In this document: piece by piece, positions 6,018-12,079 of the stretch
Layout of the letters: every line of letters begins with the position of its first letter
Numbering within the stretch: the stretch's first letter is position 1
Source of the DNA: Ruminococcaceae bacterium UBA7067
GTDB taxonomy: Bacteria; Bacillota; Clostridia; Oscillospirales; Acutalibacteraceae
Assembly: GCA_002493755.1 (NCBI GenBank)
Contig: DKZT01000020.1
Span: 25,371 to 37,449 of the forward strand
Reading direction: 5' to 3'
Length of the DNA stretch: 12,079 nucleotides
Notes under the pieces: model-generated
Seen by the model: the letters and a program-made list of their open reading frames with translations, nothing else
What the model was told of the DNA's origin: nothing
The model's database searches: none
Program-made: the position numbers and the translations under genes

Positions 6018-6764
6018 ATGGCGAAATATGAGAAAATAAGACTTCAGAAGCTGCTTGCCGACTGCGGCGTGGCTTCAAGAAGAAAATCAGAGGAATTGAT
6101 TGCCGCAGGCGCAGTCAAGGTGAACGGCAGGGTAGCTAAAATAGGAGATAAGGTTGACCCGTATAACGACAAGGTGCTTGTCAACGGTCAGAAAATAACG
6201 GCGAGGGCGAAGCCGAAGCATTACTACATTATGCTCCACAAGCCGAGAGGCTATGTAACCACAATGAGCGATGAAATGGGCAGAAAATGCGTGGCGGAGC
6301 TTGTGAAAGACGTGCCGGGCAGAGTTTACCCTGTCGGCAGACTCGACAGAGAGAGCGAGGGCCTGCTGCTTATGACCAATGACGGCGACTTTGCAAACAA
6401 GGTTATGCACCCTGCAAAGCACGTTTACAAGGTGTACCGCGTAACAATCCGCCCCGGAATAACAGAGGAACAGCTCACGCAGATGTGCGTGGGAATGGTG
6501 ATTGACGGGCGGAAGACTGCGCCTGCCGAGGTGAGAGTAGTAACAAGGCAGGAGGGCAGATGCGTTTTAGAGGTTGTTCTGCGTGAGGGCAGAAACCGCC
6601 AGATAAGAAAAATGTGCGAGCAGCTCGGTATGGAGGTCGCAAGGCTTAAGAGAGTTGCAATAGGACAGGTAAAGCTCGGTATGCTTCAGCCGGGCAAGTG
6701 GCGTGAGCTTTCGCAGGACGAGGTAAAACGATTGATGGCTGAGCCGAACACAACGGTCAGATAG
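6018..6764 (+). CDS. rluB: 23S rRNA pseudouridine synthase, RluB/RsuA family
   Basis: This enzyme isomerises a uridine in large-subunit rRNA to pseudouridine (the RluB target is the helix 90-92 region in the family). The 248-residue product has an N-terminal S4 RNA-binding domain (IRLQKLLADCGVASRRKSEELIAAGAVKVNGR, about 7-38). The catalytic domain contains GRLDRESEGLLLMTNDG, with D110 as the catalytic aspartate. Typical later elements are LEVVLREGRNRQIRKMCEQLG and VARLKRVAIGQVKLG. RluB rather than RsuA or RluF is favoured by similarity to Gram-positive YpuL/RluB and by its scpAB-dac neighbourhood (in Bacillus, ypuL lies near scpAB and dacB), but substrate specificity cannot be fixed from sequence alone. 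The ribosome binding site is weak to moderate (AAGGAA, 6001-6006). The gene is followed after 10 bases by ygiQ. Confidence 0.9.
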   Translation: MAKYEKIRLQKLLADCGVASRRKSEELIAAGAVKVNGRVAKIGDKVDPYNDKVLVNGQKITARAKPKHYYIMLHKPRGYVTTMSDEMGRKCVAELVKDVPGRVYPVGRLDRESEGLLLMTNDGDFANKVMHPAKHVYKVYRVTIRPGITEEQLTQMCVGMVIDGRKTAPAEVRVVTRQEGRCVLEVVLREGRNRQIRKMCEQLGMEVARLKRVAIGQVKLGMLQPGKWRELSQDEVKRLMAEPNTTVR

Positions 6765-6774
6765 GGGAATTGAT

Positions 6775-8637
6775 ATGGCTTTTTTGCCTGTAACAAAGGA
6801 AGATATGAACGCCAGAGGCTGGGAACAGGCGGACTTTGTTTATATAACGGGAGACGCGTATGTTGACCACCCGAGCTTCGGAGTTGCGATAATTTCAAGG
6901 GTGCTTGAGGCGCACGGCTATAAGGTTGCGATACTTTCACAGCCGCAGTGTGACGAGGACTATATGCGCTTCGGCAAGCCTAAGCTTGGCTTTTTGGTGA
7001 CCTCGGGAAATATCGACAGTATGGTTGCGCACTACACGGCGGCTAAGAGAAAAAGAAGCGAGGATGAGTATTCGCCCGGCGGCAAAGCGGGACTGCGACC
7101 CGACAGAGCCGTGATTGTCTATACAAAGGCTGTCAAAAGGCTGTATCCCGACAGCTTTGTAATGATCGGCGGCTTGGAGGCAAGCCTGCGGCGGTTTGCG
7201 CACTATGACTACTGGGACGACAGGGTAAGACCGTCAGTTTTAATCGACAGCGGAGCAGATATTTTAAGCTTCGGTATGGGAGAAAACCAGACGGTTGAGA
7301 TTGCGGACAAGCTTCGTGACGGCTGTACCTTGGAGGAGCTTTACACGGTAAAGGGAATATGCTACTGCGTTCCGACAAAGGATTACAAGCCGATGAGCGT
7401 TACCGAATGTCCGTCATATGAGCGCGTGTGTGTGTCAAAGGAGGAGTACGCTCTTGCGACAAAGCGGCAGATGGAACAACAGGACGCAGTAAGAGGAAAG
7501 GTGATAATCCAGCGGCACGGCGACAAAATCCTTGTGCAGAACAAGCCTATGCCGCCGCTGACAACGGACGAGCTTGACTTTGTCTACTCACTGCCGTATG
7601 AAAGGTACTACCACCCGATGTACGAAAAGGACGGCGGTGTTCCGGGCATAGCCGAGGTTGAGTTTTCAATAACGCACAACAGAGGGTGCTTCGGAGCGTG
7701 TAACTTCTGCTCAATAGCCTTTCATCAAGGCAGAGCGATTACTGTAAGAAGCAAGGAGTCGGTGCTTAAGGAGGCGAAAATGCTCTCCGAAAACCCGAGA
7801 TTCAAGGGATATATCCACGATGTGGGAGGCCCTACGGCGAACTTCCGCCAGCCGTCATGTAAAATTCAGGAAAAGGCAGGGCTTTGCAAAAACAGAAAAT
7901 GCCTTGCGCCTACGCCGTGCAAAAGCCTTCAGGTTGACCACAGCGAATACCTTGACATTCTGCGTGAGATGCGGAAAATCAAGGGTGTTAAGAGGGTGTT
8001 TATCCGTTCGGGCATACGCTTTGACTATCTTATGGAGGATAAGGACAAGGAGTTTTTCAAGGAGCTTGTCGAACATCACGTCAGCGGTCAGCTTAAGGTT
8101 GCGCCCGAGCATTGCTCGGCGGCGGTGCTTGATCAGATGGGCAAGCCGCACATTGAGAGCTATATCCGCTTTGCCCGTGAGTTTTACAAAACAACAAAGC
8201 AGGTTGGCAAGGAGCAGTACCTTGTGCCGTATCTTATGTCGTCGCACCCGGGCTCAACGCTTAAGGACGCGGTGGAGCTGGCTCTGTTCCTGAAAAAGGA
8301 AAAAATCAGACCCGAGCAGGTGCAGGATTTTTACCCCACACCGGGTACGGTTTCAACCTGTATGTTCTACACAGGGATAAATCCGCTCACAATGGAAAAG
8401 GTCTATGTTCCGAAAACGCCGAAAGAAAAGGCTATGCAAAGGGCGCTTTTGCAGTATTTCAACCCGAAGAACAGGGATAAGGTTATTGATGCACTTATAG
8501 CCGCAGGGCGAGAGGATCTGATAGGCACTTCACCGTCCTGTCTTGTTCCGCCAAATGGAAAATACAGGGCAATGCAGATGAAAAAACAGCAGAGCAGGAC
8601 AAATAAAAGACAGAAAAATGGCAGAAAGAAAAGGTAG
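6775..8637 (+). CDS. ygiQ: YgiQ family (UPF0313) radical SAM protein
   Basis: This is a large cytosolic radical SAM protein of unsettled function (620 residues; E. coli YgiQ is longer). The N-terminal UPF0313 domain begins FLPVTKEDMNARGWEQADFV and includes GDAYVDHPSFG and GGLEASLRRFAHYDYWDD. The radical SAM cluster motif is CFGACNFC (C305, C309, C312), within ITHNRGCFGACNFCSIAF. Downstream are YIHDVGGPTANF, a four-cysteine segment (CKIQEKAGLC..CLAPTPC, about 360-383) that could hold another metal site, and QVQDFYPTPGTVSTCMFYTG. The C-terminus is a short very basic tail (KQQSRTNKRQKNGRKKR). ATG 6775 is preceded by AGGGGA (6763-6768). The last 20 bases overlap the start of the next gene. Identification of the family is firm; the reaction is not known. 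Confidence 0.93.
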   Translation: MAFLPVTKEDMNARGWEQADFVYITGDAYVDHPSFGVAIISRVLEAHGYKVAILSQPQCDEDYMRFGKPKLGFLVTSGNIDSMVAHYTAAKRKRSEDEYSPGGKAGLRPDRAVIVYTKAVKRLYPDSFVMIGGLEASLRRFAHYDYWDDRVRPSVLIDSGADILSFGMGENQTVEIADKLRDGCTLEELYTVKGICYCVPTKDYKPMSVTECPSYERVCVSKEEYALATKRQMEQQDAVRGKVIIQRHGDKILVQNKPMPPLTTDELDFVYSLPYERYYHPMYEKDGGVPGIAEVEFSITHNRGCFGACNFCSIAFHQGRAITVRSKESVLKEAKMLSENPRFKGYIHDVGGPTANFRQPSCKIQEKAGLCKNRKCLAPTPCKSLQVDHSEYLDILREMRKIKGVKRVFIRSGIRFDYLMEDKDKEFFKELVEHHVSGQLKVAPEHCSAAVLDQMGKPHIESYIRFAREFYKTTKQVGKEQYLVPYLMSSHPGSTLKDAVELALFLKKEKIRPEQVQDFYPTPGTVSTCMFYTGINPLTMEKVYVPKTPKEKAMQRALLQYFNPKNRDKVIDALIAAGREDLIGTSPSCLVPPNGKYRAMQMKKQQSRTNKRQKNGRKKR

Positions 8638-9514
8638 GCGCACACGGGCGGCGGTTTTCATTGCAGTCGCCGCCGCTGTTGCAGTATCGGTTATAATATC
8701 CTTGACAACAGGCTGGAGCGGTATTTATCAGCTTGTCGGACTTGAAAACAAGCCTGATGATGAAAACTCGCTCACCGCTTCGTTTTTCAGCGTTGGCTGT
8801 GCCGACTGCTGTATAATAAGCAGCGGCGGCAGGCATATTTTAATTGACGCAGGCGACAACAGCGCTAAAAACAGGGCGGTGCATTACATACGCCAAAACA
8901 GAATTGATAAGATAGATTTAGCTGTGATAACGCATTTTGACAGCGACCACTGCAATAATTTTCTTAATATTTTAAGCGAGGCAAGCGTTGAAACGCTTGT
9001 TACAAGCTACGCTTTGCAAAACAGCGAGGACGGCGCAGAGATAATAAAAGCCGCACGGCAAAGCGGAGCGGCGGTTGAATACAAGCGAGCAGGCGACAAG
9101 CTTGAAATCGGCAATATCAACATCACGGTGCTGTCGCCATCCGGGATTTATTCCGCCGAAAATGACAACAGCCTTGTGCTGAAGCTTGAAGCACTCGGCA
9201 GGACTATGCTTTTTACGGCTGACATCGGCGAAAAAGCAGAGCAGGATTTACTGCAAAGCAGCGGCGATTTGAAATGCGACATATTAAAGGTGTCGCATCA
9301 CGGCAGCGGCAAAAACACAGGCGAGGAGTTTCTGTTGCGGGTTCAGCCGAGGTTTGCCGTTGTGTCGGTAGGGGTTAATAATTACGCCCTGCCGTCCGTT
9401 CAAACGCTCTCAAGGCTTGAGGCTGTCGGAGCAGCTGTTCTGCGAACAGACAAGTCGGGAACGGTGTCGTTTAAAATAACGGAAGAAGAAATAAAGGTGA
9501 ATACAGAATATTAA
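8618..9514 (+). CDS. Membrane-anchored ComEC/Rec2-type metallo-beta-lactamase-fold hydrolase
   Basis: This 298-residue protein has one N-terminal membrane segment (about 11-30) after a basic start (MAERKGRRTR), so the catalytic domain is probably outside the cell. The fold resembles the C-terminal MBL domain of the DNA-uptake channel ComEC: the opening FFSVGCADCCII (usual form DVGQGDS), LIDAGDN, THFDSDH (H106, D108, D110, H111, metal ligands), FTADIG with D202, and KVSHHGSG (H227, H228). No competence channel domain is present, so this is a stand-alone hydrolase of this family; nuclease or phosphodiesterase activity is only inferred. The ATG at 8618 overlaps ygiQ by 20 bases and has no strong Shine-Dalgarno, suggesting translation coupled to ygiQ. 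The next gene encodes a DUF3006 protein, a frequent partner of such hydrolases. Confidence 0.87.
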   Translation: MAERKGRRTRAAVFIAVAAAVAVSVIISLTTGWSGIYQLVGLENKPDDENSLTASFFSVGCADCCIISSGGRHILIDAGDNSAKNRAVHYIRQNRIDKIDLAVITHFDSDHCNNFLNILSEASVETLVTSYALQNSEDGAEIIKAARQSGAAVEYKRAGDKLEIGNINITVLSPSGIYSAENDNSLVLKLEALGRTMLFTADIGEKAEQDLLQSSGDLKCDILKVSHHGSGKNTGEEFLLRVQPRFAVVSVGVNNYALPSVQTLSRLEAVGAAVLRTDKSGTVSFKITEEEIKVNTEY

Positions 9515-9532
9515 GCGAGGGAGTGAAGCTTT

Positions 9533-9694
9533 ATGAAAAGCCTTAAAATAGAGAATTTTGAAAGAGAGTTTGCAATCTGCGCCGACAGGGATAAGAACTT
9601 TTTTGCAATCGAGCAAAAGGAGCTGCCGCAGTCGGCGAAAAAGAGCGATATAATCATAATTGACGATGATGGTAAAATCACGCTGAAAAAGTGA
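9533..9694 (+). CDS. Small DUF3006-like protein
   Basis: This is a 53-residue ORF with a good ribosome binding site (GAGGGAG, 9517-9523, 9 bases from ATG). The layout is the DUF3006 pattern: a short strand with KIENFEREFAICADRD (family: v-x-R-f-E-g-x-x-A-v-l), then ELPQSAKKSDIIIIDDDG (family: LP-x-x-a-k-e-G-D-v-l). The usual glycine of the GDV motif is serine here. Proteins of this family often sit beside ComEC-type MBL hydrolases in Firmicutes (recalled, not searched) and may be regulatory or accessory partners; the function is unknown. It begins 18 bases after the hydrolase stop and is followed by a terminator at 9743-9776. Confidence 0.75.
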   Translation: MKSLKIENFEREFAICADRDKNFFAIEQKELPQSAKKSDIIIIDDDGKITLKK

Positions 9695-9710
9695 TGTGCA
9701 GGGAGATAAT

Positions 9711-9758
9711 ATGAAAAGCTATACTGATATTATTTCACTTGCAAAAACGAAGGCATAA
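9711..9758 (+). CDS. Possible 15-codon ORF with good ribosome binding site
   Basis: ATG 9711 is preceded by GGGAG (9701-9705) at a normal distance and encodes MKSYTDIISLAKTKA before TAA. The last codons lie within the upstream arm of the terminator hairpin. It could be a small peptide, a chance ORF, or the stub of a deleted gene whose start was joined to a terminator. I do not recognise the sequence, and there is no run of one codon that would suggest a leader peptide. Confidence 0.22.
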   Translation: MKSYTDIISLAKTKA

Positions 9759-9776
9759 TTTCCTGCCTCCGTTTTT
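9743..9776 (+). terminator. Intrinsic terminator after the DUF3006 gene
   Basis: AAAAACGAAGGCA (9743-9755) pairs with TGCCTCCGTTTTT (9764-9776) with one A-C mismatch and an 8-base loop. The 3' arm ends in a T run. It closes the rluB-ygiQ-MBL-DUF3006 run. The A-rich 5' foot means it could also stop transcription from the other side. Confidence 0.85.
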
Positions 9777-9796
9777 GTGCGTATTAGTATGAATTA

Positions 9797-9904
9797 TCAT
9801 AATTTATCAGAATTGTAAAAATCCTCAAGCATATCTTCAAGTCTTACATCAAGTATTGTGCAGAAGCACGGTTGAATACCGCCACGATTTTTAATTTGCT
9901 TATT
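9797..9904 (-). pseudogene. Remnant of a small XRE/HTH regulator gene (C-terminal end only)
   Basis: The minus strand is open for 35 codons (from a TAA at 9905-9907 down to the stop at 9797-9799) with no start. The translation ends CTILDVRLEDMLEDFYNSDKL. This resembles the end of short Cro/CI-type HTH proteins, where the last helix reads like (I)C-x-x-L-D-c-x-x-x-D-i-l-E-f. The helix-turn-helix itself is absent and the upstream sequence breaks into stops, so it looks like a decayed or truncated gene. It is a weak call based on one motif. The remaining bases between the terminator and the tyrS promoter show nothing else. Confidence 0.35.
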
Positions 9905-9928
9905 TTACGCTCTTTTTAGCCTGACTTA

Positions 9929-9957
9929 TTGACAAAAGAGAGCGTTTTATTTATACT
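9929..9957 (+). promoter_or_regulatory. Sigma-A promoter of the tyrS T-box leader
   Basis: TTGACA (9929-9934) is perfect consensus and is separated by exactly 17 bases from TATACT (9952-9957). Transcription would start near 9964, just before the first helix of the T-box leader. This is the best promoter in the window. Confidence 0.88.
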
Positions 9958-9963
9958 TATCCT

Positions 9964-10230
9964 ATAAAGGCTGTGAAGAGAAGAAGTAAGCCTGCTGAAA
10001 CGGCGCAGAGAAACCGTGCTTTGGTGAAAACGGGGGCGTTTTACGGCTGAAATACATCTTGGAGCTGCCCGGCTGAACGCTTGGATTAGTAGGTCGGGAC
10101 GGGGTTTCCCGTTACAGAAAAGGGTAATGCAGGTTACCCGTTAAGGTCTGTACCGTGAGGTGCAGATAAATTGAGGTGGTACCACGGACCGAATCCGTCC
10201 TCTTTTTTGTGAGGGCGGTTTTTATATTTT
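9964..10230 (+). promoter_or_regulatory. Tyrosine T-box leader of tyrS
   Basis: This leader senses uncharged tRNA-Tyr and allows read-through into tyrS when tyrosine is short. Stem I begins GGCTGTGAAGAGAAGAAG (GA-rich motif), and its distal part shows CAGAGAAACCG and GGTGAAAACGG, typical T-box features. The specifier codon is TAC (10053-10055, Tyr) in GAAATACATC, with the usual A after the codon. Hairpins ACGGG/CCCGT (10099-10112) and GGGTAA/TTACCC (10122-10139) follow. The T-box sequence TGAGGTGGTACCACGG (10172-10187) contains TGGT, which pairs with the tRNA acceptor end. The antiterminator stem pairs GGTCTGT (10145-10151) with ACGGACC (10184-10190). The downstream gene product is TyrRS, in agreement with the TAC codon. 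Confidence 0.93.
10195..10218 (+). terminator. Regulated terminator of the T-box leader
   Basis: CCGTCCTC (10195-10202) pairs with GAGGGCGG (10211-10218, one G-T pair) around an 8-base T-rich loop and is followed by TTTTTATATTTT. It lies 5 bases after the antiterminator. As drawn the two helices do not overlap, so how they exclude one another needs a fold prediction. Confidence 0.8.
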
Positions 10231-10262
10231 CGTCCTCTAATAAACCTACGGAGGAGATAAAA

Positions 10263-11486
10263 ATGGGAGTTTACGAAGAGCTTCAGCAGCGCGGACTTAT
10301 CGCGCAGACAACTAACGAGGAAGAGATAAGAAAGCTTGTGAATAACGGCGAGGCTGTTTTTTACATAGGCTTTGACCCGACGGCAGACAGCCTGCACGTA
10401 GGTCACTTTATGGCGCTTTGCCTGATGAAAAGACTGCAAATGGCAGGCAATAAGCCGATTGCTCTTATCGGCGGCGGTACGGCTATGATAGGCGACCCGT
10501 CAGGCAAAACCGATATGAGAAAGATGATGACAAAGGAAACTATCGAGCATAACTGCGAATGCTTCAAAAAGCAGATGAGCCGCTTTATCGAGTTCGGCGA
10601 GGACAAGGCTATTATGGTTAATAACGCCGATTGGCTGCTCGACTTAAACTATGTTGAGCTTCTGCGTGAGGTCGGCGCACATTTCAGCGTTAACCGTATG
10701 CTGACAGCCGAGTGCTACAAGCAGAGAATGGAGAGAGGCTTAAGCTTCCTTGAGTTCAACTATATGATAATGCAAAGCTACGATTTCTACACCCTGTTCA
10801 AAAAATACGGCTGTAATTTACAGTTCGGCGGTGACGACCAGTGGAGCAATATGCTCGGCGGCACGGAGCTTATCAGAAGAAAGCTCGGCAAGGATTCGCA
10901 CGCTATGACTATAAAGCTTCTGCTCAATTCCGAGGGCAAGAAGATGGGCAAAACCGAAAAGGGCGCAGTATGGCTTGACCCCGATAAGACAAGCCCGTAC
11001 GATTTCTACCAGTACTGGAGAAATGTTGATGACGGCGATGTCATCAAGTGCCTTAAGATGCTCACATTCCTGCCGCTTGAGCAGATTGACGAGCTTGAAA
11101 AGCTTGAGGGCAGTCAGCTGAACCGTGCGAAAGAAATTCTCGCCTACGAGGTAACAAAGCTTATTCACGGCGAGGATGAAGCGGCTAAGGCGCAAGCAGC
11201 GGCAAAGTCTATTTTCGGCGCAGGCGGAAGTGAAAATATGCCTGAAACAAAGCTTGCCGACGAGGATTTTGTAAACGGTGAGATTGCAGTATTGGACGCA
11301 ATGGTAAAAGCAAAGCTTGCGGCTTCAAAAAGCGAGGCAAGACGTCTGGTGGTTCAGGGCGGAGTAAGCGTTGACGACGTCAAGGTGACAGACCCGACCC
11401 GGACTATTGCAAAGTCGGTTCTTGAGGAGAAGGGCTTTGTTGTAATAAAAAAAGGCAAAAAGGCATTTAACAAAATAACACTGTAA
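10263..11486 (+). CDS. tyrS: Tyrosyl-tRNA synthetase
   Basis: This class I synthetase joins tyrosine to tRNA-Tyr. The 407-residue product shows FYIGFDPTADSLHVGH, with the HIGH motif as HVGH (45-48), the tyrosine-pocket segment NYMIMQSYDFYTLFKKYGCNLQFGGDDQWSN (about 166-196), and KMSKS in the form KMGKT (227-231). A C-terminal S4-type RNA-binding domain (about 340-407, KLAASKSEARRLVVQGGVSVDD) binds the tRNA arm. Length is normal for a bacterial TyrRS. ATG 10263 has GGAGGAG (10250-10256) upstream; a longer in-frame reading from 10176 would start inside the T-box sequence and is rejected. Expression is controlled by the upstream tyrosine T-box. mscL follows 21 bases after the stop without a terminator, so it may share the tyrosine-responsive transcript. 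Confidence 0.97.
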   Translation: MGVYEELQQRGLIAQTTNEEEIRKLVNNGEAVFYIGFDPTADSLHVGHFMALCLMKRLQMAGNKPIALIGGGTAMIGDPSGKTDMRKMMTKETIEHNCECFKKQMSRFIEFGEDKAIMVNNADWLLDLNYVELLREVGAHFSVNRMLTAECYKQRMERGLSFLEFNYMIMQSYDFYTLFKKYGCNLQFGGDDQWSNMLGGTELIRRKLGKDSHAMTIKLLLNSEGKKMGKTEKGAVWLDPDKTSPYDFYQYWRNVDDGDVIKCLKMLTFLPLEQIDELEKLEGSQLNRAKEILAYEVTKLIHGEDEAAKAQAAAKSIFGAGGSENMPETKLADEDFVNGEIAVLDAMVKAKLAASKSEARRLVVQGGVSVDDVKVTDPTRTIAKSVLEEKGFVVIKKGKKAFNKITL

Positions 11487-11507
11487 GAAAAGGCAGGGTG
11501 TTTGGGT

Positions 11508-11930
11508 ATGAAAAAGTTTTTAAATGAGTTCAAAGCATTCATTATGAGGGGCAATGTTCTTGACCTTGCAGTAGCCGTTATCATAGGCGCAGCGTTTCAG
11601 TCTATCATCAGTTCGCTTGTTGATGATATAATCTCGCCTGTTCTCGGCTTGTTCGGCGGCGTTGATTTCAAGGGCTTCGTGCTTAACTTAAACGGCGTTG
11701 AAATCAGATACGGCGCATTTATCACGGCGGTTATCAATTTCCTGATTATGGCGCTTGTGATTTTCCTTATCATCAAGGGCATCACAAAGGTGTCGGAGCT
11801 TGGCAAAAAGCTTGCCAAAAAAGAAGAAGCCAAGAAAGAGCCGACAACCAAGAAATGCCCGTTCTGCTGCAGCGAAATTGACATAAAAGCAACCCGCTGC
11901 CCGCATTGCACATCGGTTATTGAGGAATGA
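11508..11930 (+). CDS. mscL: Large-conductance mechanosensitive channel MscL with C-terminal zinc ribbon
   Basis: MscL is a homopentameric inner-membrane pore that opens under membrane tension and releases solutes on osmotic downshock. The 140-residue product starts KKFLNEFKAFIMRGNVLDLAVAVIIGAAF, the amphipathic N-helix and first transmembrane helix, followed by SSLVDDIISPVLGL. A periplasmic loop (about 50-67) precedes TM2 (about 70-90) and a charged cytoplasmic helix (KVSELGKKLAKKEEAKKEP). The end is a four-cysteine CPFC...CPHC module (C117, C120, C131, C134) that should bind one zinc. I chose ATG 11508 because AGGCAGGG (11491-11498) fits it and not the in-frame TTG at 11502. The stop TGA begins a heptad repeat array. 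Confidence 0.94.
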   Translation: MKKFLNEFKAFIMRGNVLDLAVAVIIGAAFQSIISSLVDDIISPVLGLFGGVDFKGFVLNLNGVEIRYGAFITAVINFLIMALVIFLIIKGITKVSELGKKLAKKEEAKKEPTTKKCPFCCSEIDIKATRCPHCTSVIEE

Positions 11931-11990
11931 GTTTAGAGTTTTGAGTTTAGAGTTTTGAGTTTAGAGTTTGGAGATTTGAGTTGAGATGGA
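11928..11990 (+). repeat. Heptad tandem repeat, about 9 copies, starting at the mscL stop
   Basis: TGAGTTT and AGAGTTT alternate strictly for three pairs (11928-11969), followed by three degenerate units, GGAGATT, TGAGTTG and AGATGGA. The first TGA is the mscL stop codon. The regular alternation suggests that the 14-bp pair is the unit that duplicates. Confidence 0.9.
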
Positions 11991-11992
11991 TT

Positions 11993-12079
11993 TTGTAACG
12001 AGGTCGTAGGGAACTGGCTTTCCTGTTCCGGCTCACACCGCAGAGTGTTATACTATATTCTGATTTTGTAAAGCGTTGC
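11993..12079 (+). repeat. Repeat element core downstream of mscL, cut by the window end
   Basis: TTGTAACGAGGTCGTAG leads into GGAACTGGCTTTCCTGTTCC (12010-12029), then GGCTCA, TATACTAT and TATTCTGATTTTGT (12056-12069), followed by AAAGCG. Order, spacing and sequence match the copy at 3895-3976. Whether an inverted right half follows cannot be seen. Confidence 0.72.

Noticed and set aside
7820..8293. 157-codon + strand ORF inside ygiQ
   Set aside because: It is an alternative frame of a strongly conserved radical SAM gene and has an arginine/serine-rich translation typical of shadow frames.
10176..10262. Extended N-terminus of tyrS (29 extra residues)
   Set aside because: It would begin within the T-box sequence and read through the regulated terminator. 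ATG 10263 has a strong GGAGGAG and matches the normal TyrRS N-terminus.

Overview
The window is a gene-dense stretch of chromosome from an endospore-forming Clostridia bacterium, most likely a gut member of the Oscillospirales (Ruminococcaceae-like). The reasons are a SCIFF-peptide maturase, which is largely restricted to Clostridia, a GerW/DacF sporulation pair, a T-box controlled tyrS, AGGAGG-type ribosome binding sites, frequent TTG starts and moderate GC. The genus assignment is inference. All convincing genes lie on the + strand; the only minus-strand signal is a short apparent HTH gene remnant.

Layout. Bases 1-913 are the 3' two thirds of the radical SAM/SPASM SCIFF maturase scfB, followed by a clear intrinsic terminator. 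Tandem overlapping promoters (1092-1126) then lead into a tight run: site-2 protease (M50), scpA, scpB (TTG start overlapping scpA) and a DUF2953 membrane protein. After a 353-base repeat-rich gap come gerW (ytfJ) and a dacF-type D-Ala-D-Ala carboxypeptidase. After a second repeat-filled gap come rluB, a YgiQ-family radical SAM protein, a membrane-anchored ComEC-type metallo-hydrolase and a 53-residue DUF3006 protein, closed by a terminator. A 568-base region follows without a convincing full-length gene. It holds a possible 15-codon ORF, a terminator, an apparent XRE/HTH gene remnant on the minus strand, a near-consensus sigma-A promoter and a tyrosine T-box leader. The leader controls tyrS, followed 21 bases later by mscL, whose product carries a C-terminal zinc ribbon.

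Functionally, the genes cover peptide maturation, chromosome segregation (ScpA/ScpB partner SMC), sporulation and germination (DUF2953/GerW/DacF), ribosome modification, tyrosine charging and osmotic protection. These are ordinary core functions.

The least ordinary feature is a family of intergenic repeats. Four genes (scfB, DUF2953, dacF, mscL) end directly in an array of 7-bp units (TGAGTTT/AGAGTTT or GTGGAGA types), with the stop codon formed at the first unit. The arrays are followed by, or paired with inverted copies of, a core with CGTAGGGAAC, a small hairpin showing compensatory change, and in two copies a conserved tail TATTCTGATTTTGT. In two places the heptad arrays face each other like the terminal inverted repeats of a MITE. 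I see no new multi-gene system here; the repeat family is the item that deserves follow-up.
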